Origin: Cyanobacteria bacterium SZAS LIN-3
GTDB taxonomy: Bacteria > Cyanobacteriota > Vampirovibrionia > Obscuribacterales > Obscuribacteraceae
Length of the DNA stretch: 54,955 nucleotides
Direction of reading: 5' to 3'
NCBI GenBank assembly: GCA_018266215.1
Contig: JAFEAV010000040.1
Span: forward strand, 1-54,955
Part shown: one piece after another, positions 44,558 to 53,768 of the stretch
Layout of the letters: every line of letters begins with the position of its first letter
How positions within the stretch are numbered: position 1 is the first letter of the stretch
Notes under the pieces: generated by a model
Told to the model about the DNA's origin: nothing
The model's input: the letters and a program-made list of their open reading frames with translations, nothing else
Databases searched by the model: none
Made by a program: the position numbers and the translations under genes

Positions 44558-45057
44558 TCGTCGCCGTCTTCTTCCGCCAGCACTTCGGCCACCGCCGAAG
44601 AAGCGCTTTCCGTGCCGGGATATGTCTGCGTGTTGATGTCGTGACGCACGAGGCAGAGACTTATCGGGCAGTGATCGACAAGATAGTGGACAATCGGATC
44701 CTGTTTCATGAACGGCAGTTTCCTGCCACCAACACTGGTGGTGCCGACAAACAACATATCGGCTTTGATTTCCAGCGCGGTTTTGATGATGTCGCTTGCC
44801 ACTCTGCCGAGTTTGACTATTCCTGTCGCGGCAATGCCTTGTTCGGCCAGCTGTTTGACCATCCCGTCAATCTGCATGCGGGCTTTGTCTTGCGGCCTGT
44901 CCGTGGAGATGAGCTGGGCGATTACGCCCACTTTTTCGGGATCTGGGATGATGCGCAGCAGGACCAGCTCAGCGTTTACAGCTTTTGCCTGGGCGGCCGC
45001 TATTTCTATTGTTTTGGCGCTGCGCTTGGGGGAGCTAAACGCTACGGCAAATCTCAT
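44554..45057 (-). CDS. Universal stress protein (UspA family)
   Basis: This 167-residue protein has an N-terminal FAVAFSSPKRSAKTIEIAAAQA and a C-terminal ATP-loop region MLFVGTTSVGGRKLPF, with a PISLCLV end strand. The UspA fold is clear, though the G-2x-G-9x-G(S/T) loop is not perfect, so ATP binding is uncertain. It lies 28 nt after the PiT gene and is probably co-transcribed with it under the Pho box. Confidence 0.85.
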   Translation of the reverse strand: MRFAVAFSSPKRSAKTIEIAAAQAKAVNAELVLLRIIPDPEKVGVIAQLISTDRPQDKARMQIDGMVKQLAEQGIAATGIVKLGRVASDIIKTALEIKADMLFVGTTSVGGRKLPFMKQDPIVHYLVDHCPISLCLVRHDINTQTYPGTESASSAVAEVLAEEDGDD

Positions 45058-45085
45058 TTTTTTGATTTATCCTCCGCGCGTCGGG

Positions 45086-46117
45086 TTATGCGTGCCATAC
45101 GAGCTTAAGTAGAAAGTAACAGATACTGGCGAGAAGTGCTGCGACCGGTAGCGTCAGAACCCAGGCCAAAAGGATTAGCTTCATCGTTTTGGGATTGAGG
45201 CTGCCTTTGCCGTGCACTGGAATCGTGCCGCCAGCTACCGCCGAGCTGAGCGTATGAGTCGTACTTATCGGGGCTCCCATGCTGGATGCCAGCAGGATGA
45301 TTATAGCGGTACTCATCGACGCGCCGAAACCCTGTGAATGACTTAATTTTTCCCTGCTGATCTTGGTGCCGACCGTGCGGATGACGCGCCAGCCACCGAT
45401 GATAGTGCCCATGGCCATGGCGGTAGCAGCCGAGGCCATGACCCAGAAGGGCACATGGTCGTGGCTGTAGCCATGACTGGCGAAATGCGTGGCCAGGATG
45501 AGGGTGATGATGCCCATGGTTTTCTGCCCGTCGTTGCTGCCGTGGGAGAAGCTGACCGAGGCGCTGGAGAATATGTGCAGCCAGCGCATGATGCCAGTCT
45601 GCTGGGCTTTCTCTTTGACGTCCTTTTCTTTCTCTTTGGACAGGGTCAGGGCCAGCCAGGTCGTAAAGGCGCCGGCGGCGAAGCCCACCAGTGGGGAGAC
45701 AAGCAGGGCGACAATGACTTTTTGCAGTTCGCCCCAGGCCACGCCGTTGACTCCTGCGGCGGTAATGCCGGCGCCGAAGAGGCTGCCGATCAGGCAGTGC
45801 GAGGAGCTGACGGGGATTCCATACCACCAGGTGATGAGATTCCAGATGACGGCGGCGAGCAGGACGGCTACCACTATTGGCAGTGTCACTGCGCTGGCGG
45901 GGATGATGTGGGTTATAACAGTGGCTACTGCGGTGCCGACAAGCAGCGCTCCCAGGAAGTTCAGGATGCCGCTCATGAAGATGGCTACACCGGGCTTGAG
46001 CGCCTTGGTGTAGATAACGGTGGCACAGGCGTTTGCTGTGTCGTGGAAGCCGTTGACAAAATCGAAGCCCAGGGCGAGAAGTATCGCCAGCACGGCTACA
46101 ATTGATTCAATATCCAT
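45086..46117 (-). CDS. pit: PiT-family inorganic phosphate transporter
   Basis: This 343-residue integral membrane protein has about ten helices. Both PiT signatures are present: DFVNGFHDTANACATVIYTK near residues 19-38 and FSHGSNDGQKTMGII in the second half. It imports phosphate with cations. The upstream region carries four TTAA repeats at 11-bp spacing, which suggests control by a PhoB/SphR-type regulator. That is unusual, since PiT is often constitutive. UspA follows in the same operon. Confidence 0.93.
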   Translation of the reverse strand: MDIESIVAVLAILLALGFDFVNGFHDTANACATVIYTKALKPGVAIFMSGILNFLGALLVGTAVATVITHIIPASAVTLPIVVAVLLAAVIWNLITWWYGIPVSSSHCLIGSLFGAGITAAGVNGVAWGELQKVIVALLVSPLVGFAAGAFTTWLALTLSKEKEKDVKEKAQQTGIMRWLHIFSSASVSFSHGSNDGQKTMGIITLILATHFASHGYSHDHVPFWVMASAATAMAMGTIIGGWRVIRTVGTKISREKLSHSQGFGASMSTAIIILLASSMGAPISTTHTLSSAVAGGTIPVHGKGSLNPKTMKLILLAWVLTLPVAALLASICYFLLKLVWHA

Positions 46118-46168
46118 CTAGATTCTTTTAAACGTTCGGATTGTGTCCCATCCCTTTGTACCAGACGC

Positions 46169-46210
46169 GGGGTTAAGGACTGATTAACCGACTATTAAAG
46201 ACTCCTTAAG
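46169..46210 (-). promoter_or_regulatory. Pho box: four 11-bp-spaced TTAA repeats upstream of pit
   Basis: Read on the minus strand, TTAA begins at 46209, 46198, 46187 and 46176, exactly 11 bp apart. The 8-mers are CTTAAGGA, TTTAATAG, GTTAATCA and CTTAACCC. Cyanobacterial Pho boxes are tandem PyTTAAPyPy(T/A) units separated by 3 bp, the same period. A possible -10 (TACAAA, 46160-46155) follows. The array is 52 bp from the PiT ATG. Confidence 0.75.
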
Positions 46211-46259
46211 AAGAGTCCATCCATGCTTGGTTCCCGGTGCGCGGGCTGCCAGGTGAGGT

Positions 46260-46574
46260 TTACAAAACGTGGCTAAATCCAGCCTCAACAGGCTCGAGCT
46301 CGTTGGGTTCGGCGTAAACCCAGAGATCGCCCGGTCGCCAGGGCATGGGATGGTTCATTAGATATCTATATACTAGGAGCTGGCGAATGATTCGCCGAGC
46401 CGACGGATTCTGGTCTCCTCGCTTATCATTAGCAAGACGAGTGCGCAGTTGAATTGCTTCTCGCTTCGTCCAGCAATACGCCGGTCCGGGATTGTTGCCC
46501 CGTGAGCGACAGAGGATTGCTACTTTGCCCGAGGGTTGGAGCCAACCTAATAAATAATATGAATCGTGCGACAT
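46260..46574 (-). CDS. Small protein of unknown function
   Basis: This 104-residue soluble protein is rich in Trp, Arg and Pro. It opens with SYYLLGWLQPSGKVAILCRS, and a helical middle (RLANDKRGDQNPSARRIIRQ) and WRPGDLWVYAEPNE follow. No family is recognised. TATCAT at 46587-46582 would place the RNA start one base before the ATG; no Shine-Dalgarno is seen. Confidence 0.5.
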   Translation of the reverse strand: MSHDSYYLLGWLQPSGKVAILCRSRGNNPGPAYCWTKREAIQLRTRLANDKRGDQNPSARRIIRQLLVYRYLMNHPMPWRPGDLWVYAEPNELEPVEAGFSHVL

Positions 46575-46698
46575 ACTGATAATGATAGGTCAAATTTAAA
46601 ATAAGTCCAGTGAGCAGAAGAAAATATTTTCTACAAGAGGCAGTCAGAGATCGGCTTGCGAAGGGAAAAAGATGAGGACGTTGGAGACGATCGTATAG

Positions 46699-47835
46699 AT
46701 GCAGTCATTCGGAAATATAGTGATCTGTCATCCAGCAGCTATAGGTGACGCCATGTTGGCCACTCCGGTGGCAGCCGCCTTGAAGCTAAATTTTCCTGGA
46801 GCAAAAATTTCTTACTGGAGTCATCCGTCGCTTCGGCCCCTTGTTCTCGGACTTTGTCCTTCCATCGATGAGTTTGTCGATTTCAACAAGGAGCTTGGCT
46901 TTTTTGAGCAGCGCAAGCTCTTGCAGTCGATGGGTCCGGATCTTTTTGTTGATCTCTCAAATTCGTCCCGGGCTCAGTATTTGACCCTGTTTACCCGGAC
47001 CAATGTCGTGCGCTATGAGAAGAGCCGCAGCAACAGTTTTGGCCAGCAGCACGCGGTCGGCAATTTTCTGGAGACTATTCGCCCCATCTGTCAGGATATT
47101 CCGGAGAATCTGTTTCCGACGATTTTTCCCGACGCCATCGCCGAAGAGCTGGTGCCGAAGCTGGTGGCAAGCAATAAACTCGAGTACAAGCCGCTGATCG
47201 GCATCGTGCCCGGTGTTGGCATGCATAGACCGCACCGCGCCTGGCTTCCGGATGGATGGATTTATCTCATCAGACATATATTAGAGCGCAGAACGCATAT
47301 ACCGATTTTGATTGGTGGCAGTGATGACTTTGAAGTGGCGCAGCATATCAATTCGGAAGTCGGCAACTCCTGCCTCAACCTTTGCGGTCAGCTGAAACTG
47401 GATGAAACGGCAGCCATGCTCAAATGCTGCGATGTCGTCGTATCCGGTGATACCGGACCAGCCCACATTGCTGTAGCTGTTGGTACACCGGTTATCGGAT
47501 TGTATGGGCCAACGATTCCTGCTCGCAGTGGCCCTTATGGCTATTTTGATTATTGTCTCGATCAGAGTCCAAACTGTTCTTGCATTGGCGAAAAATATTG
47601 CCGTCTGGCCAATCCGAATGGCCCGGGCGAATGCATGAGCCGCATAATGCTCACGGAAGTGATTGAGAAACTTCATCGCGTTCTGGGCGAGTCCACGTCG
47701 CAGGATGTTGCCCTGGAGGCGGACGCCGATGTACTCGATGGGCTGCGACTGGATCCCGGCATTCTCAAAGAATTGCAGGAGGAAGCAGCGCTGCATCCCG
47801 ATGGAACGCGAGAAACCGATCTGCCGATTGAGTAG
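46699..47835 (+). CDS. Glycosyltransferase family 9 (heptosyltransferase-like)
   Basis: This 378-residue GT-B glycosyltransferase is probably for cell-envelope polysaccharide. It opens with ICHPAAIGDAMLATPVAAALK, in which the family's G-D near the N-terminus is kept. The C-terminal domain has the donor-binding SGDTGPAHIAVAVGTPVIGLYGPT. A Cys-rich segment (CSCIGEKYCR) and an acidic tail follow. No LPS genes are adjacent, so the sugar and acceptor cannot be named. Confidence 0.88.
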   Translation: MQSFGNIVICHPAAIGDAMLATPVAAALKLNFPGAKISYWSHPSLRPLVLGLCPSIDEFVDFNKELGFFEQRKLLQSMGPDLFVDLSNSSRAQYLTLFTRTNVVRYEKSRSNSFGQQHAVGNFLETIRPICQDIPENLFPTIFPDAIAEELVPKLVASNKLEYKPLIGIVPGVGMHRPHRAWLPDGWIYLIRHILERRTHIPILIGGSDDFEVAQHINSEVGNSCLNLCGQLKLDETAAMLKCCDVVVSGDTGPAHIAVAVGTPVIGLYGPTIPARSGPYGYFDYCLDQSPNCSCIGEKYCRLANPNGPGECMSRIMLTEVIEKLHRVLGESTSQDVALEADADVLDGLRLDPGILKELQEEAALHPDGTRETDLPIE

Positions 47836-47838
47836 CCT

Positions 47839-48798
47839 TTAGCAGGCCGCCACGGCCGGACTGTCTCCAGCACTGAATGTTTTGCCCTGTGCGTTGAGAT
47901 AGTGCTGAACGTATTGCTTCCAGTTGCGCTTCAGATCGCTGACCGAGAGTTCTCTTGCTACTTCGCTGGGCAGATCTATATTGATCTGTCGATCCTGCTT
48001 GCTTGCGTAGTGAGCCAGGCGTCTCGAAGTCTGTTCTGTGATGATGTAGGCTGTGATTGTTTGCCAGCGTGATTCTTCCAGTACTTGCAGTTTGATGATT
48101 GTGTCCGATTGTCCGCCTTCAACTTCAAACTTGATCATGCGGCAGTAGTGAGAAAGTGCAACGACTTCGGGGCGGTCCACTGCCGGTGTTTCGCTCTGCA
48201 GGCGCACTGATACCGTTGGCGGTGCCATGTCAATGACCGGCTCCTCCGATGTCTGCGTGGGCATACGCACTATATATTGACAGTCGAACTGACTGGCGGC
48301 TCCTTGCGGTTGCTTCGCATGGACAGTCCCCCAGGCTTCTCTGGCTGCCTGCTCTTCGGCGGGCAGGCCGCTGATCTGGATTTGTGGAAGCAGTGGCTGA
48401 AGGTCTACAGGTCTGGACTCTACAGCCTGGTCTTTGCTGGAGCGGCTGCCCTGACTGGGCAAAATGTTGTTAGGAATGCTGTCGGACGGCATGGCGGGCC
48501 TGGCAAAGTGTGCCAGGTCAAACTTAGCTTGCGACTGCTTGGTGAAAAAATTGCGACTGAAAATATTTGCTTCTTCATAGGTCGGCAGGACGATAACCTG
48601 ACCGGGCGTGACGAAAGCAAAAGTGCTGAAGCCATCGCTGCGCGACGGAATGTCGCCTCTATTAATAGTAGTGATGAGCTTGGCAAAGCGGGCGTCGCCA
48701 TAATGTTTCAAGGCGATGCTGGCCAGACTTTCGCCGGCTTTCATAGTGTGGGTGCTTCGAGAAGGTCTCTGCGCCAAATTTGTGGGGGCTTTTTGCAT
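47839..48798 (-). CDS. LysM protein with novel C-terminal domain
   Basis: The ATG at 48798 (AGGTAG upstream) gives about 319 residues. A LysM domain covers about 17-73 (HTMKAGESLASIALKHYGD ... PGQVIVLPT). After a polar linker, the last 110 residues match the C-terminal domain of the divergent 1449-residue protein: a strand (IKLQVLEESRWQTITAY) then INIDLPSEVARELSVSDLKR and a Trp/Tyr-containing helix. A TTG at 48867 would lengthen it by 23 residues. No signal peptide is visible. Confidence 0.75.
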   Translation of the reverse strand: MQKAPTNLAQRPSRSTHTMKAGESLASIALKHYGDARFAKLITTINRGDIPSRSDGFSTFAFVTPGQVIVLPTYEEANIFSRNFFTKQSQAKFDLAHFARPAMPSDSIPNNILPSQGSRSSKDQAVESRPVDLQPLLPQIQISGLPAEEQAAREAWGTVHAKQPQGAASQFDCQYIVRMPTQTSEEPVIDMAPPTVSVRLQSETPAVDRPEVVALSHYCRMIKFEVEGGQSDTIIKLQVLEESRWQTITAYIITEQTSRRLAHYASKQDRQINIDLPSEVARELSVSDLKRNWKQYVQHYLNAQGKTFSAGDSPAVAAC

Positions 48799-48951
48799 TA
48801 GTTCTACCTGATAGCCATGTGCGAGCAATTCGAGGGGGGTCGTTGCTCTCTGCGTTCTATCCGGCAAACCTTAGATTTTTGACACCTGGCAACATTAAAT
48901 CGCCGGAGCGTTGGAGTCCCGGGGAAGGCCACGGGGGAACATACTCTTATA

Positions 48952-48980
48952 TTGACAACCTCTGGGAGCGGGGGTATTAT
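48952..48980 (+). promoter_or_regulatory. Strong promoter of the giant LysM gene
   Basis: TTGACA (48952-48957), a 17-bp spacer and TATTAT (48975-48980) are near consensus. RNA would start at about 48987, leaving a leader of about 86 nt with a TTGGAG Shine-Dalgarno before the ATG at 49073. Confidence 0.75.
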
Positions 48981-49072
48981 TTTCGAACTTAGCCTGTACA
49001 CCTATGTCCAATTTTTGCCACCATTTTCTTGACTGAGTTCTCGGCTTTCCGCTTTTAGTACGTTGGAGTGTC

Positions 49073-52000
49073 ATGCAACAACCTGGCCAACCGGGCCAAG
49101 ATATCAATGCGGCAATAGTGCCGCCGAAGGGCCATGAGCACGACAATGCTCAGCAAGTGGCAGCCAACGGCGCGAATGATCGCCTGCGCCAGGAAGCCGG
49201 CTTACCTCCGGCAGATGCCAGCAAGGAGACGCTGACTCCCAAGGAGCCGGCTGCCGACGTCAAATTGCGTCAAGCTACTCCCGGTCTGGACAGTGTCCCG
49301 ACGAATGCCGGCGAAGTTAATCGCAATGCCAGAGCCATCGACAATATGGGCGGCAATGGTCCGGTGCGTGTGCGGGAAGCGACATTCACTACCGCCGATG
49401 GCCAGACCCTGACCGGCAACGTCTATCCGCGCAACGGCAAAGATATGTTCATGTCCAGCGATGGGCAAAAATATAAGGTTAATACGAGTGCAACCGGAGA
49501 TATCTCTCTAGTGCCTGCTGGTCGCAACGGTGGGCAGCCGCTCGCAGTCCAGGATGCCAGTGGTCTCAGTGGAGGCCTCCCCAAGCCGGTCGTCAAAGGT
49601 GTGACCGATGCGACCACGCCGGTGGTCAATCCCAATGCCGCGGCTGCCGCGGCAAACGATCGGGCTACAGCCGCGATTTTGCAGGGGCAGCAGCAACAGC
49701 AGCAGCTGGTGCAGCAGGCTCTGCTCAATGCTCAGAAAAATCTCCCGACTGATGGACGTCCGACGGGACAGCCGATTGTGCCGGGTGTCAACACAGGGGG
49801 ACATGATAATGATGGCGGCGGTCCCAGGCCTAAGGGCGGAGACATCGCGCCTGCTCCAAAAGCCGACCAACCTGTGCAACCGCTTCCCACAAGGCAGGAG
49901 CAAATCGCTCAGGCGATTCAAACCATTCAGCAACAGCAGCAGCACCAGCCGCTGGACACCCAGCCCAGAGGGACAGTCCCGGGCAGCGGTAGTGCCGTGC
50001 CCGATGCCGGTCGCGACCTTCCTAAACCTCTGCCTGTAGTGCAAGGCAATGACGCCCCGCAGCCCAATCCGCAAATCGTTCCTCCCCCCGGTCAATTGAA
50101 TCAACCCGGCCAGTTCAATCCACAAACCAATATAAAGATAGGCGATGCCGTTGTGCATCTGCAGCCTAATCAGCCTCCTCAGGCCGTGGACCATTCCATG
50201 GACAGGCCCTTCGATAAAGGGATGCAGAAGCCCGGCGACAAGCCTTCTGAGACCGGTGCACCCAGTCCGACAAACAATCCGATGAACCCGCTGGCAGCTA
50301 TGGGCTTGCCTCAGGGACAACCTGGTTTTGGTCCGGGTGTTCGGCCCCAGGATATGGGTGGTGGAGATGGTCGCGATCGTCGCGATATGAACATCGATCG
50401 CGGCGGCGTTCCGATTGATCACAAGATGGATCCGGGTGTAGGTAGGGTTGAGAAGGTCGTTGACGGTCGCATTGATCCTAGACCTGACGGCAAGCCTGTC
50501 GATGTGAAGCCTGAAGGCAAGGTTGAAGGAAAATCCGACGCGGTGGTCGATGCCCAGGCCAAAGCTGATTTGGTATCGGCAGCGGTGCGTATGAGCGACG
50601 CCCTTGTGGCTGGACATGGTCGAGTCGGTCACGCTGATGATGGCCACGCGGAAGCTAAAAAGGACGGCAAGATTGAAGGCGAAAGCGGTAAGTTGGCGAC
50701 CGATGCGGTATTGAAAGGCGCTGCTGATGCGACATTGGGTGCCATGGTTACGCGTGAGCTGGGAGCAGCGTTGGGTCTTACTGCTGGTTTGAAAGTTGAG
50801 GGCAAAGTAACTGATGCCGGCGTCCCCACCAAGCCTGGTGAGATAGTCGTCAAAGGTGCCGATCAAGCCGGTGCTGCTCTGGCTGCCGATAAGGCTCTGG
50901 TTGATAAAGCTCTTGTTGGCCTGACGAAGGACGGCAAGGCTGAGGTAAAAGTCGATACCAAGGATGGTGTGAAAGTCGAAGCGACTGGTATGCTTGCTGA
51001 GGGTCGCAATGTGCGTGAACCGGTGGTAAAGCCGGAGATGATGGACAAGGCCGAGAAGGCGGAGAAGACTACTGGCAGGGATAAGGCTGATCCCTTTGAG
51101 ACTAAGTTGGAGGCCGGCAAGAAAATTGGTGATACCACTGAAGGTGCCAAGATTGAGCTGACTGCCAAGGAGCAGATGGCCGCTAAAAATGCGGAGAGCG
51201 GCAAAGCCCCTGGTGATGCTGATATCGCTGCCAAGTCGCAAGCCGCCACCGACAAAAAAGATGCTGATGACCGCGAGGATAAAGATGATTGGAAGGCGGA
51301 TGCCAACCCTGCTAAATCAGTCAAGCAGCAAGAACTAGAGGAAAAGGAACGCAAGAAAAAGGAGGAAGAGGATCTCGAGGAAGACACCACTAATTCGCGT
51401 AATGCTATGATTGCAGCAATGCTTGCAGGCAAGAACAAGCAAGCCGCAATTGATAAGGAAGAACAGTTGGCTCTCAACGACTCCAAGAAAAAAGGGGAAG
51501 ACAAGCGTCGGCGCTACGTCGTCAAAGAAAAAGACACGCTGGAATCCATTGCTAAGAAGCAATTGCGGGATATCCGGTTGGCGGCGCTTATATATGAAAT
51601 AAACAAGCACATGCTTCCTCTGCGCATGGAGAAGGGCAAACAGGTTGCTGAGCCGCGTCCAGGAACTTCAATATGGTTGCCGTCGGACGCTGATATTCGT
51701 GATTTTAGAGGTCGACTCTATTCGTCGTCGCCTCCTTCGATAGCGGCGCCCAATGCCAAGGGCGCGTCCGGTCGTAACTTGAAACCTTCTGAAGAGTTGA
51801 CTGAAAAGTTTGGCCAGAACTGGGATGGCAACCAGGGCTCTTCGGCAATTTCCGCTGGCCTTATGGGGGCTGCTGTCGCTAAGAGTCAGGTCCGGCAGAC
51901 AAATATTGAGAAAGTTTTGGGTCCGCTGGCATCATCAAAAGCGGCGGAAGGTGGTCGTATCCGTTACATCGTGCGCCTTTCCGACACGATTGACGGTGTG

Positions 52001-53422
52001 GCTCTCAAGCACCCGGCCTTGAAAGATCTTGATCTCTGGCCACTTCTGGCTCGCTTGAATGATCTTTCCGATGAAGTCGACGCGCGTGGCAAGCCTGTTG
52101 CTGAGCTGCGTCGAGGCATGGTGCTCGATATGCCAACGCCGAGTGAAATCGAGGCGTTTCGCGCGGGTGAAGAGGACGATTTTGAGCCTGTAAGCCACGC
52201 GGCTCCTCCCGAGATGGCATCTGCCAACTATGCGCGGTCGGCTAACACCGGCACGCCGGTTGAGCAGGCCAGTGCTGATTTGTACGATGCGACGGTGAAA
52301 GTACCGCCTGTTTCGCAGTCGCAGTCCGGACCTCTGCCTACTATGGCTCTTCCCGCACAGCCTGCGGCTTTGCCTCCTGTGCCTGTTCCGCCTGCCGCAC
52401 CAGCGCCCGCGCCGCTTCCCGCCTCACTCTTTCAGTCTTATCAATCGAGCCAGCCTACGGTTCCACTTCAGCCCATCGAGCGTCCTGCGGCGTCATCCGC
52501 TGCTGCCGCCGCCGCTCAAGCACCACAGCTTTCGGCTCCCGCTCCCGCGCCGGTTCCCATGCCTGCGCCGGTTCCTGTGCCCAGTGCGCCTGCTTCGCCG
52601 CCTCCGGCTCCCTTTGCTCCCCCCGCCGCTCCTGGTGCCTCTCCTCAGACGGCGTCGGCTGAGCTGCCCAGAATTGACCCGGCTTTGTGGCCATCGAATC
52701 AAGCTATGGCTCAGCAGGGAGCCACGATGGCATTGCCGCAACAGCCCAGACAACAGCAATCGCCTCCGCCTGCTCCGCAGATGCCGCCTCAGGCTGCTCC
52801 TCAGGCACCTCCGCCGGCCCCACCGATGGCCGCTGGTGGCTGGCAGCAGTCAAGCAACGCGTCCTACAACAGTCTGCCTGCCCAGATGCCTCCGGCTTCA
52901 CCACCGGCAGCTCCGCCCCAGGCTCCTGCTCCGGTTCCTCAACAGCCGCAGTTTGTTCCGCCACAACAGTTTGTGCCGCCGCAGCAGACTTTGCCGCCTC
53001 AGCCGCCGCCGACGACACCCGATAACTCGATGATGCCTTCGGCTTACGTCAAGCCAGTGAACAAGCCAACCGCGGCCGACATCATGAAGCGTGCTCCGAT
53101 TGTGATTGGTGATCGCTACATGTGGGAACTCGATCGCAGTGTCAGATTGGTCAAATCAGCGATTCGATGGGAGCCGACGTTGGGCGTTTTCCGCTCGCAG
53201 TTAGAAGTGCTCTATGGTGGCACCTGGTATCCCGTGATTTTCTACGAGGTATTTCCCCAGGGCGCCGTTCGGCACGAGTATGTCGCCGGAGGGAAGCGTA
53301 AGTCGGTGAAAATGGACCTTCCGCCCTCTGCTGTGCAGGAATTGGCCGACAATGACCTGGTCAATAACTGGCATGCTTATTGCCAGAGATTTGTCTCTCA
53401 GCTGATTGCCCCGAAACCTTAA
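49073..53422 (+). CDS. Giant low-complexity protein with two LysM domains and a novel C-terminal domain
   Basis: This 1449-residue protein has in order: a polar N-terminus; a small strand-rich part (about 100-150); Gln/Pro/Gly-rich disorder with a Gln run near 202; Lys/Asp/Ala-rich repeats (about 450-800); LysM 1 (about 811-873, RRRYVVKEKDTLESIAKK); LysM 2 (about 961-1024, RIRYIVRLSDTIDGVALK); a Pro/Ala/Gln-rich linker (about 1090-1340); and a C-terminal domain (about 1345-1449) shared with the divergent neighbour. No signal peptide or membrane helix is visible, which is odd for a peptidoglycan binder. It could instead act inside or be exported by an unknown route. Confidence 0.85.
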   Translation: MQQPGQPGQDINAAIVPPKGHEHDNAQQVAANGANDRLRQEAGLPPADASKETLTPKEPAADVKLRQATPGLDSVPTNAGEVNRNARAIDNMGGNGPVRVREATFTTADGQTLTGNVYPRNGKDMFMSSDGQKYKVNTSATGDISLVPAGRNGGQPLAVQDASGLSGGLPKPVVKGVTDATTPVVNPNAAAAAANDRATAAILQGQQQQQQLVQQALLNAQKNLPTDGRPTGQPIVPGVNTGGHDNDGGGPRPKGGDIAPAPKADQPVQPLPTRQEQIAQAIQTIQQQQQHQPLDTQPRGTVPGSGSAVPDAGRDLPKPLPVVQGNDAPQPNPQIVPPPGQLNQPGQFNPQTNIKIGDAVVHLQPNQPPQAVDHSMDRPFDKGMQKPGDKPSETGAPSPTNNPMNPLAAMGLPQGQPGFGPGVRPQDMGGGDGRDRRDMNIDRGGVPIDHKMDPGVGRVEKVVDGRIDPRPDGKPVDVKPEGKVEGKSDAVVDAQAKADLVSAAVRMSDALVAGHGRVGHADDGHAEAKKDGKIEGESGKLATDAVLKGAADATLGAMVTRELGAALGLTAGLKVEGKVTDAGVPTKPGEIVVKGADQAGAALAADKALVDKALVGLTKDGKAEVKVDTKDGVKVEATGMLAEGRNVREPVVKPEMMDKAEKAEKTTGRDKADPFETKLEAGKKIGDTTEGAKIELTAKEQMAAKNAESGKAPGDADIAAKSQAATDKKDADDREDKDDWKADANPAKSVKQQELEEKERKKKEEEDLEEDTTNSRNAMIAAMLAGKNKQAAIDKEEQLALNDSKKKGEDKRRRYVVKEKDTLESIAKKQLRDIRLAALIYEINKHMLPLRMEKGKQVAEPRPGTSIWLPSDADIRDFRGRLYSSSPPSIAAPNAKGASGRNLKPSEELTEKFGQNWDGNQGSSAISAGLMGAAVAKSQVRQTNIEKVLGPLASSKAAEGGRIRYIVRLSDTIDGVALKHPALKDLDLWPLLARLNDLSDEVDARGKPVAELRRGMVLDMPTPSEIEAFRAGEEDDFEPVSHAAPPEMASANYARSANTGTPVEQASADLYDATVKVPPVSQSQSGPLPTMALPAQPAALPPVPVPPAAPAPAPLPASLFQSYQSSQPTVPLQPIERPAASSAAAAAAQAPQLSAPAPAPVPMPAPVPVPSAPASPPPAPFAPPAAPGASPQTASAELPRIDPALWPSNQAMAQQGATMALPQQPRQQQSPPPAPQMPPQAAPQAPPPAPPMAAGGWQQSSNASYNSLPAQMPPASPPAAPPQAPAPVPQQPQFVPPQQFVPPQQTLPPQPPPTTPDNSMMPSAYVKPVNKPTAADIMKRAPIVIGDRYMWELDRSVRLVKSAIRWEPTLGVFRSQLEVLYGGTWYPVIFYEVFPQGAVRHEYVAGGKRKSVKMDLPPSAVQELADNDLVNNWHAYCQRFVSQLIAPKP

Positions 53423-53488
53423 AAATCGTTGCCTGGATTAAATTTCAGAGGTCGACCCCTCGGATTTAATATTAAATTTGACGATTTT
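53422..53488 (+). terminator. Nested inverted repeats after the giant LysM gene
   Basis: AAAATCG/CGATTTT (53422-53428, 53482-53488) enclose ATTAAAT/ATTTAAT (53437-53443, 53464-53470) and GAGG/CCTC. There is no long T-tract, so termination is uncertain. The rest of 53489-53645 holds nothing I can name. Confidence 0.35.
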
Positions 53489-53645
53489 GCCTGTGTTGTC
53501 ATGCGGCGGTGCGAAAAAGGTTGGCTGGGATACAGTTTTAATCTGCCTATAAGATATATATTATTGCAGTCTAATTAGTTCGGAAATGCCAGCCGGATGA
53601 GCTAGATGCAGAAAGTCTGAGTCCTACCGCACCCCCCCACTTTTA

Positions 53646-53768
53646 CTAGCGCGGACGACGACGAGGGTTGAAAAGCAGTTTGAAAAAGCCCTCCTGCGGT
53701 GCATAAATCAAATAGAAGTTATAGTTCGGTGCGCTTTCTTGGCGGGGCCAGTTCTCCTTGTTAGACGG
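53646..53768 (-). pseudogene. 3' remnant of a minus-strand gene
   Basis: Forty sense codons end in TAG (53648-53646). The translation is strongly protein-like (NKENWPRQESAPNYNFYLIY, APQEGFFKLLFNPRRRPR), but the frame has no start codon and is closed upstream by a TGA at 53771-53769. It looks like the tail of a gene whose front is missing. The boundary near 53757-53766 coincides with the start of the plus-strand repeat ORF. Confidence 0.45.

Noticed and set aside
45455..46105. Long plus-strand ORF opposite the PiT gene
   Set aside because: The PiT gene has both family signatures; the plus frame is Gly/Gln/Asp-rich shadow sequence.
49508..51241. 577-codon minus-strand ORF
   Set aside because: Shadow of the Lys/Asp/Gly-rich giant LysM gene; its Leu/Ser/His/Ile composition is what the complement of such codons gives.
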